Positions 1-5,087 of a stretch of 6,318 bases of DNA are shown one piece after another. Position 1 is the first letter of the stretch. Every line of letters begins with the position of its first letter. The notes under the pieces were generated by a model. It ran no database searches. It was given only the letters and a program-made list of their open reading frames with translations, and was not told the origin of the DNA. The DNA comes from Oscillospiraceae bacterium (GTDB taxonomy: Bacteria > Bacillota > Clostridia > Oscillospirales > Ruminococcaceae): positions 1 to 6,318 of the forward strand of contig JAIRWE010000192.1 of NCBI GenBank assembly GCA_031253365.1, read 5' to 3'. Position numbers and translations under genes: made by a program.

Positions 1-659
1 AGGTCGCCCTCGCCCATTAAGCGGTATTCGATTTTGCCGCTTTCGTTTACCGCGCTGTCCTTTATATGGGTGAACTTGATATACCCGCCGAGGTTTTCGA
101 CGGTTTGGGCGGGCGTTTCGCCCGCGAAGCGGCAGGGGTGGTTAATGTCCCAAAGCGCCTGAACGCCGCTTGAGTTTACCGCGTCTAAGACGCCGCGCAG
201 CCGCTTCGTGTCCGCGTAAACGCCGTTCGTTTCGACGACGAGCGTCACCTTAGCCCTTGCCGCCGCGCCTTTGAGCGCGTTCAGCGCCTCGGCGACGACG
301 CCGTCGTCAACCTCGCCGAGCGGCATGGGTTCAAGGTCGCCCAACACGCGAATATAATCGGTTCCCAAACTTTCCGCGAGGGCGATGTACTGCGTGATTT
401 CGGCGATGTTTTCGTTAAAAGCGGCTTTATCTTTAAGGCAGCAGCCCGATGAAAGGCAGGGTATTTCCAGTTTCAGGCTCTTTAACTTTTCCTTGGTTTT
501 GCCGACTTCGCCTTCGGTGAAGGGCTTCGCCTTTACCGCGAAGATTTCCTCGCCCAACCCGCGCACTTCTATACCGTTAAAGCCGAGGTCCTTTGCCATT
601 GAATAGATGTCGGTCCATGAAAAATCCGGACACGCCAATGTGGAAAACGCGATTTTCAT
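1..659 (-). CDS. Sugar phosphate isomerase/epimerase-like TIM-barrel protein (partial, 3' end outside window)
   Basis: About 219 N-terminal residues are visible, beginning MKIAFSTLACPDFSW; the C-terminus lies beyond base 1. The pattern is that of the xylose-isomerase-like TIM-barrel superfamily (AP endonuclease family 2, IolE/epimerase-like). An early strand is followed by 'GFNGIEVRG' (residues 26-34). Metal-ligand motifs follow: Glu143 in VVETNG, Asp171 in ALWDINHP and His198 in FTHIKDS, then a 'YRLMGEGD' turn at 212-219. In this superfamily a fourth ligand, usually a Glu near the C-terminus, completes the divalent-metal site; it would lie outside the window. The likely role is cytoplasmic isomerisation or epimerisation of a sugar or polyol derivative, but the substrate cannot be read from the sequence. 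The start at 659 has an AAGGA site 11 bases upstream. The gene follows parB by 18 bases and probably shares its transcript. Superfamily assignment is firm; the exact function is unknown. Confidence 0.85.
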   Translation of the reverse strand, partial: MKIAFSTLACPDFSWTDIYSMAKDLGFNGIEVRGLGEEIFAVKAKPFTEGEVGKTKEKLKSLKLEIPCLSSGCCLKDKAAFNENIAEITQYIALAESLGTDYIRVLGDLEPMPLGEVDDGVVAEALNALKGAAARAKVTLVVETNGVYADTKRLRGVLDAVNSSGVQALWDINHPCRFAGETPAQTVENLGGYIKFTHIKDSAVNESGKIEYRLMGEGD

Positions 660-670
660 TTCTTTGATGT

Positions 671-675
671 TCCTT
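671..675 (-). promoter_or_regulatory. Ribosome binding site of the TIM-barrel gene, beside the parB stop codon
   Basis: The minus strand reads AAGGA here, 11 bases before the ATG at 659 and only 2 bases past the parB stop codon (678-680). It supports the chosen start. A ribosome terminating on parB would cover this site, so translational coupling is plausible (inference). Confidence 0.6.
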
Positions 676-677
676 AT

Positions 678-1532
678 TTAGAATTTTTTTATAATGTCTC
701 TTAATTCGTCCTCGTCCGCGAACTCTATGCAAAGCGTGTTTTTCTTCCCCCCGCTCACTATCCTCACCGTTGTGTTAAGCGACTGCGACAGCGCGATTTC
801 CGCTTCCGCGAAGAACGGCTTCTTCTTTTTCGGCGTCCGCTTTTTCGCAAGGTTTTCTTCCTTTGCCAGCCTTTCGGTTTCGCGAACGCTCAATTCCCCC
901 GCCGCGACCCGCCGCGCGAGCTGCACCACGCGCTCCGTGCTTTGCGCCGCCATAATCGCCTTGCAGTGCCCCTTTGAAATCACGTTCTTTTTCACAAGCT
1001 CCAAAACCTCGCCCGGGAGCGTGAGCAGCCTCAGCGAATTTGTCACGGAGGAACGCGCCTTTCCTACCACCGCGGCGACTTCGTCCTGCTTCATCCCGTA
1101 GCAGTCCATTAACTCGCGGTAGCCCGTCGCTTCCTCAATGGGGTTCAAGTCCTCCCGCTGAAGGTTTTCTATCAGGGCGATTTGCATGGTCTGCGCGTCC
1201 GTAAGCTCCATAACCCTCACCGGAACCTCGGTAAGCCCCGCTTCCCTCGCCGCCCGCCAACGCCTTTCCCCCGCGACAATCTGGTAAACTCCGCCGGAAG
1301 ACGCGCCCTCCCCGTTAAGCGGACGAACCGTCAACGGCTGAATAAGCCCGTGGTTCGCTATGGATTCCGCCAAAATCTTTATCTTTTCCGGGTCGAAATC
1401 CTTGCGCGGCTGTTCGCGGTTGGGCTCTATCTCGCCGATTTTGAGCGTTTGTATGCCCAAACCGCCGTCAAAGCCGTCCACATCGTCAAAAATGCTGTCC
1501 AACGCGCTGCCCAGCGCCGTTTTTTTCGCCAT
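678..1532 (-). CDS. parB: ParB/Spo0J-family chromosome-partitioning protein
   Basis: The 284-residue length is normal for chromosomal ParB. The N-terminus (KKTALGSALDSIF, residues 3-15) resembles the basic ParA-contacting peptide of the family. The ParB/sulfiredoxin-like CTP-binding domain contains QPR (41-43), GERRWRA (88-94) and ENLQREDLNPIEEA (122-135). A helix-turn-helix region (about 147-172) should bind parS. A lysine-rich linker (about 229-238) leads to the C-terminal dimerisation segment (about 250-284). Known family members load on parS, spread as CTP-dependent clamps and direct chromosome segregation with ParA and SMC; all hallmark motifs are intact here. The N-terminus does not look like that of the paralogue Noc. 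It has its own promoter at 1566-1594, and the TIM-barrel gene follows in the same direction. parA, the usual upstream neighbour, is absent; a metal ATPase is there instead. The ATG start is supported by the normal N-terminus and an upstream AAAGGA. Confidence 0.96.
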   Translation of the reverse strand: MAKKTALGSALDSIFDDVDGFDGGLGIQTLKIGEIEPNREQPRKDFDPEKIKILAESIANHGLIQPLTVRPLNGEGASSGGVYQIVAGERRWRAAREAGLTEVPVRVMELTDAQTMQIALIENLQREDLNPIEEATGYRELMDCYGMKQDEVAAVVGKARSSVTNSLRLLTLPGEVLELVKKNVISKGHCKAIMAAQSTERVVQLARRVAAGELSVRETERLAKEENLAKKRTPKKKKPFFAEAEIALSQSLNTTVRIVSGGKKNTLCIEFADEDELRDIIKKF

Positions 1533-1545
1533 AATAAAACCCCGT

Positions 1546-1551
1546 TCCTTT
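1546..1551 (-). promoter_or_regulatory. Probable parB ribosome binding site with long spacing
   Basis: The minus strand reads AAAGGA 13 bases before the parB ATG, longer than the usual 5-10. A CGGGG run (1540-1544) lies 7 bases from the ATG but pairs poorly with anti-Shine-Dalgarno. The start is nevertheless favoured because the encoded N-terminus matches the ParB family. Confidence 0.5.
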
Positions 1552-1565
1552 CACCGCTTTCAAAC

Positions 1566-1594
1566 AGTATATCTGATAACCGCGATTTTGTCAA
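1566..1594 (-). promoter_or_regulatory. Sigma-A/sigma-70 promoter for parB and the downstream gene
   Basis: On the minus strand, TTGACA (1594-1589) is followed by exactly 17 bases and TATACT (1571-1566). This matches the -35 consensus fully and the -10 consensus at five of six positions. The predicted transcription start is near 1559, giving a leader of about 27 bases before the ATG at 1532. The promoter lies in the 105-base gap (1533-1637) after the ATPase gene. I see no convincing intrinsic terminator in that gap, so some readthrough from the ATPase transcript is possible. Confidence 0.85.
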
Positions 1595-1637
1595 GGCTGA
1601 CATTCGTTGTCTTTCGTCTTTTTGTCCTTTGCCGCGT

Positions 1638-3470
1638 TTATTTTCTGCACGCGTTTCCCACCGCGATAAGCGACACCCCGACGTCCGCGAACACCGCCGC
1701 CCACATCGCCGCCAACCCCATAACGCCCAGTATCTGAACGACGGATTTCACCCCGAGCGAAAGCGCTATATTCTGCGCGGCTCTCGCACGGACGCGCCGC
1801 GCCTCGTCGAGGGCGCGCAACACTTTGGCGGGGTCGTCGTTCATAACGACTATATCGGCGGCTTCAACGGCGGCGTCGGAACCCAATCCGCCCATCGCCA
1901 CCCCCACGTCCGCCAAAGCCAAAACGGGCGCGTCGTTCAGCCCGTCCCCGGCAAACATCAGTTTCTCACCCGGTTTCAGACGCGCTTTCAGCTCGGTTAA
2001 TTCTTCGTACTTATCCCACGGAAGAAGCCCGGCACGGTATTCGTCGATGCCCGTCGCCCGCGCGACAATATCGGCTTTTTCCTTGACGTCGCCCGTCAGC
2101 ATAATCGAGGTCACGCCCTTTTCCCTCAACCTTTTGACGGCGTCGGCGGAGGTATCCTTCACTTCGTCGGAAATGACGATGTAACCCAAGTATTTTCCGT
2201 TCCTTGCCGCGTGAACGCACGTTTCGGCAATCCCCCCCGCGTAATCCGCGCCGAACCGCTTCATCAACTTTTCGTTCCCCGCGACAATCTCGTCGCCGTC
2301 CACCAGCGCGAGTATTCCCTCGCCCGAATATTCGCGGCAGGAAGCAATCCGCTTTTCGTCAAGCTCCCCACCGAAGGCGTCCTTCACCGCCTTGGCCGCC
2401 GGATGCTCCGAATAATATTCGGCGTGCGCGGTCAGGCGCAGCAGCTCGTCTTTCGCGACGCCGTCCGCCGTAACGATTTCATTCGCCTTAAAATTCCCTT
2501 TCGTCAGCGTCCCCGTTTTGTCGAACACCGCCATCTTAACGCCCGAAAGCGCGTCAAAACAGGCGCCGCCCTTCACGAGAACGCCGTCCTTCGCCGCCCT
2601 GCCTATTCCGAAAAAATAAGCGAGCGGAACCGAAAGCACCAAAGCGCACGGGCAGGAAATCACAAGGAATATAAGGCTCCTTTTGAACCAGTCGGCAAAC
2701 GGCGCGTTGAAAAACAGCGCGGGAATAACCGTTATGAGCGCGGCGACCGCCACGACGACGGGCGTGTAGATTTTCGCGAAACGGGTGATAAACCCCTCGA
2801 CCTTGGACTTATTTGCCTGCCCGCTCTCGACAAGGCGCGAAATCTTTACGGACGCGCTTTCGGCGTATTCCGCCGTTACCCGCGCCTCAATCATCCCGCT
2901 GACATTAACCGTCCCCGAAACGACGCCGTCCCCCTCGGAGGCGTCGCGCGGCGCGCTTTCGCCCGTGATGTTTTTCTCGTCAAGCGAGGTTGAGCCGCTT
3001 ACGATAACCCCGTCCAGCGGAACGCGCCCGCCGGGCTTTATCACGATAATATCGCCCTTTTTCACTTCTTCGGGCTTTACGCGGGCGATTGCCCCGCCTT
3101 CGCCGCGAACGTCGGCATAATCGGGGCGAATGTCCGTCAGGGCGGAAATGGATTTTATCGACCTGCCGACGGCCGTTTCCTGAAAAAGCTCCCCCGTTTG
3201 GTAAAAAAGCATGACCGCGACGGCTTCGGGATATTCCTTAATCGCAATCGCGCCGCCCGTGGCAATCACCATAAGGAAATTCTCGTCAAAAATTCTGCCC
3301 TTCAAAATTCCCTTGACCGCCCGCGCGATAACGTCAAAACCCACCGTCAGGTACGACGCGAGGAACAGCACGGGCAACCGCGTTTCGACGAGCAGCCCCA
3401 CCGCGAACAGCGCGGCGCTCAGCGCGATTTTAACAATCGGCAAAATAACTTTGCCTTCCCTTTCTTCCAT
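1638..3470 (-). CDS. Heavy-metal translocating P1B-type ATPase (Zn/Cd/Pb efflux type), lacking N-terminal metal-binding domain
   Basis: The 610-residue protein has the full P-type ATPase motif order. These are TGES (169-172) in the actuator domain, CPC (273-275) in the membrane metal site, and DKTGTLT (317-323) with phosphorylated Asp317. SEHP (354-357), the P1B-specific HP in the nucleotide-binding domain, TGD (459-461) and GDGLND (508-513) follow. The last membrane helices carry Lys575 (SLGVK) and Asp596 (FADVG), the pair that in ZntA/CadA-type P1B-2 pumps goes with Zn2+/Cd2+/Pb2+ export. Hydrophobic helices flank these domains (about 10-47, 64-97, 233-283, 568-606). No HMA domain or CxxC motif precedes the first helix, so it is shorter than the roughly 700-residue CadA/ZntA forms. 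The ATG at 3470 has an excellent AAGGAGG 9 bases upstream (3480-3486), so the short N-terminus appears genuine. It is transcribed from the divergent promoter at 3514-3542. The exact metal is inferred. Confidence 0.95.
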   Translation of the reverse strand: MEEREGKVILPIVKIALSAALFAVGLLVETRLPVLFLASYLTVGFDVIARAVKGILKGRIFDENFLMVIATGGAIAIKEYPEAVAVMLFYQTGELFQETAVGRSIKSISALTDIRPDYADVRGEGGAIARVKPEEVKKGDIIVIKPGGRVPLDGVIVSGSTSLDEKNITGESAPRDASEGDGVVSGTVNVSGMIEARVTAEYAESASVKISRLVESGQANKSKVEGFITRFAKIYTPVVVAVAALITVIPALFFNAPFADWFKRSLIFLVISCPCALVLSVPLAYFFGIGRAAKDGVLVKGGACFDALSGVKMAVFDKTGTLTKGNFKANEIVTADGVAKDELLRLTAHAEYYSEHPAAKAVKDAFGGELDEKRIASCREYSGEGILALVDGDEIVAGNEKLMKRFGADYAGGIAETCVHAARNGKYLGYIVISDEVKDTSADAVKRLREKGVTSIMLTGDVKEKADIVARATGIDEYRAGLLPWDKYEELTELKARLKPGEKLMFAGDGLNDAPVLALADVGVAMGGLGSDAAVEAADIVVMNDDPAKVLRALDEARRVRARAAQNIALSLGVKSVVQILGVMGLAAMWAAVFADVGVSLIAVGNACRK

Positions 3471-3501
3471 GAAAGCCGCCCTCCTTAAAAGTACACCAAA
3501 T

Positions 3502-3511
3502 TAGTATACTA
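3502..3511. promoter_or_regulatory. Candidate operator: palindrome at the ATPase transcription start
   Basis: TAGTATACTA is a perfect 10-base palindrome covering the predicted transcription start of the ATPase gene (near 3507). A second overlapping inverted repeat, GTATA-N7-TATAC (3504-3520), reaches into the -10 box. Position suits a repressor such as a metal sensor, but the sequence does not match any metal-sensor operator I can name, and AT-rich promoter DNA yields short palindromes by chance. Confidence 0.35.
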
Positions 3512-3513
3512 TT

Positions 3514-3542
3514 ATTATACGGCGGGGTTCGCGAAAAGTCAA
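3514..3542 (-). promoter_or_regulatory. Sigma-A promoter of the metal ATPase gene
   Basis: On the minus strand, TTGACT (3542-3537), a 17-base spacer and TATAAT (3519-3514) form a near-perfect promoter. The predicted start near 3507 gives a leader of about 37 bases with a strong AAGGAGG ribosome binding site. Confidence 0.85.
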
Positions 3543-3547
3543 GCGGT

Positions 3548-3576
3548 TTGACATTTTTCGCCGAATGTATTATAAT
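3548..3576 (+). promoter_or_regulatory. Consensus sigma-A promoter of malQ
   Basis: TTGACA (3548-3553), a 17-base spacer and TATAAT (3571-3576) match the vegetative sigma consensus at all twelve hexamer positions. Transcription would start near 3583, leaving a leader of about 29 bases before the ATG at 3612. There is no room for a riboswitch or attenuator. Confidence 0.9.
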
Positions 3577-3611
3577 ATGTCATAACGCTCGCATAATCGG
3601 AGGTATTCATT

Positions 3612-5087
3612 ATGGAAAGAAGCTGCGGAGTTTTGGCGCATATTACGTCGCTGCCGTCGCCTTACGGCATAGGCACCCTCGGAAAAGACGCGGAGGAGTT
3701 CGTGAACGTCCTGCGTCTGTCAGGTCAAAAATACTGGCAGGTTTTGCCCGTCGGTCCCGCGGGCTACGGAAACTCGCCTTATCAAAGCTATTCGGTGTTC
3801 GCGGGGGAACCCATGCTGATTGACTTGGACGACCTTGTCGCGAACGGGCTGCTCGACAGGAAAAAATGCGAGGATTCCGACTACGGGGCGGACCCCTCTT
3901 TCGTGGACTTTGAAAAGGTTCGCCGCGTCAAAATGCGATTGCTGAGGGAGGCTTTCGCTTCCTTTTCCGAAGACGTCGCGTACCTCGCCTTCGCGAGGGA
4001 AGAAGCGGCGTGGTTGGACAACTACGCGCTTTTCATGGCGATGAAGGAGGCGAACGAAAACGCCGCGTGGGACGAATGGGAAGACGGTATACGCTTCCAC
4101 AGGGACGACGCGGTTAAAAAGGCGCTGGAAGAACATTCCGCCAAGGTGAATTTTTGGAAATTCACGCAGTATTTTTTCCTGCGGCAATGGGAAAAGTTAA
4201 AGCGTTACGCCAACAAGAACGGCGTTAAAATCATCGGCGATATTCCCATATACACGGCTTACGACAGCGCGGACGTGTGGTCCGACCGCGAAATGTTCCT
4301 GCTTGATTCGGGCGGTAAGCCCACGAAGGTGGCGGGCGTTCCCCCGGACTATTTTTCCAAGACGGGTCAGCTTTGGGGCAACCCGCTGTACGACTGGCAG
4401 GAGATGAAAAAAGCCAAGTACCTTTGGTGGACGGAACGCTTCAAAAAATCGTCGAAACTGTACGATATGGTTCGGGTCGACCATTTCCGCGCCTTCGACA
4501 CCTATTACGCCGTTCCTTACGGGGAAAAAACCGCGATTAACGGAAAATGGGAACAAGGTCCGGGAACGGCGCTTTTCGACGAGGTAAAAAAGGTAATCGG
4601 CGATTACCCGATTATCGCGGAGGATTTGGGCGAGATTTTTGAAAGCGTGAGGGAGCTGTTAAGGCAAACGGGGTTTCCGGGAATGAAAATCCTGCAATTC
4701 GGCTTCAACCCCGAAAATAAGGACTCGGAACACCTTCCGCACAATTACAAAAAAAATCTCGTCGTCTACACGGGGACGCACGACAACTCCACAATGGCGG
4801 GGTGGTTTCAAGCCGCCGACCGCAATTCCCGAAATATGGCGAAACGCTACGTAAAGCCCGTGTTATTTGAAACGAACCACTGGGCGTGCATAAGGAGCCT
4901 TTACGCCGGCAACGCCGACTTGGTGATTATCCCGGTTCAAGACCTGCTGGGGCTGGACGACAGCGCGCGTATGAACCTGCCCGGCACGGTCAGCGAAAAC
5001 AACTGGATTTGGCGAATGAAGAAAGGCGCGCTTAAAAAGCAGATTGTCAACCGCTTGAAGTCGCTGACGGACACGTATTTCAGATAA
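3612..5087 (+). CDS. malQ: 4-alpha-glucanotransferase (amylomaltase, GH77)
   Basis: This 491-residue cytoplasmic enzyme belongs to glycoside hydrolase family 77. The family transfers alpha-1,4-glucan segments between maltodextrins, releasing glucose and lengthening chains for phosphorylase. The N-terminal sequence contains the family signatures HITSLPSPYGIGTLG (10-24) and KYWQVLPVGP (40-49), then GNSPYQSYS (53-61). IIGDIPIY (207-214) and the acceptor-binding loop region PPDYFSKTGQLWGNPLYDW (244-262) follow. Catalytic residues are all present: nucleophile Asp290 in VRVDHFRAFD, acid/base Glu337 in AEDLG, and Asp391 in GTHDN. LPGT (456-459) and NNW (463-465) near the C-terminus are also typical. 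The length is normal for the short bacterial form, without the N-terminal extension of E. coli MalQ. The ATG at 3612 has GGAGG 8 bases upstream (3599-3603). It has its own consensus promoter and is monocistronic in this window, with no other maltose or glycogen gene next to it. Its 3' end overlaps the convergent gene by 8 bases. Confidence 0.97.
   Translation: MERSCGVLAHITSLPSPYGIGTLGKDAEEFVNVLRLSGQKYWQVLPVGPAGYGNSPYQSYSVFAGEPMLIDLDDLVANGLLDRKKCEDSDYGADPSFVDFEKVRRVKMRLLREAFASFSEDVAYLAFAREEAAWLDNYALFMAMKEANENAAWDEWEDGIRFHRDDAVKKALEEHSAKVNFWKFTQYFFLRQWEKLKRYANKNGVKIIGDIPIYTAYDSADVWSDREMFLLDSGGKPTKVAGVPPDYFSKTGQLWGNPLYDWQEMKKAKYLWWTERFKKSSKLYDMVRVDHFRAFDTYYAVPYGEKTAINGKWEQGPGTALFDEVKKVIGDYPIIAEDLGEIFESVRELLRQTGFPGMKILQFGFNPENKDSEHLPHNYKKNLVVYTGTHDNSTMAGWFQAADRNSRNMAKRYVKPVLFETNHWACIRSLYAGNADLVIIPVQDLLGLDDSARMNLPGTVSENNWIWRMKKGALKKQIVNRLKSLTDTYFR

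Larger units (their letters stand above)
3471..3611. promoter_or_regulatory. Divergent intergenic regulatory region between ATPase and malQ
   Basis: This 141-base AT-rich gap holds two divergent promoters, a palindrome at one predicted transcription start, and both ribosome binding sites (AAGGAGG at 3480-3486 on the minus strand and GGAGG at 3599-3603 on the plus strand). The -35 boxes are 5 bases apart and form a short inverted repeat, GTCAA-N5-TTGAC (3538-3552). RNA polymerases bound at the two promoters would overlap. Confidence 0.8.

Noticed and set aside
815..850. T-rich tract within parB
   Set aside because: It encodes the lysine-rich linker of ParB and has no hairpin partner, so it is not a terminator or regulatory site.
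1182..2000. Long plus-strand open frame (272 codons) across parB and the ATPase 3' end
   Set aside because: It runs antisense to two well-supported genes and across their intergenic promoter. Its translation is Arg/His/Pro-rich with no domain pattern, typical of the shadow of GC-biased codons.
2211..2993. Plus-strand open frame of 260 codons antisense to the ATPase
   Set aside because: It is low-complexity and Arg-rich, lacks a convincing ribosome binding site or family motif, and lies wholly within a gene with intact P-type ATPase motifs.
3568..3577. Palindrome TATTATAATA at the malQ -10 box
   Set aside because: It is a by-product of the TATAAT hexamer in AT-rich sequence and gives no independent evidence of an operator.
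3578..3594. Possible catabolite-response (cre) site downstream of the malQ -10 box
   Set aside because: Aligning the central CG with the cre consensus leaves several mismatches in the left half, so the match is no better than chance.
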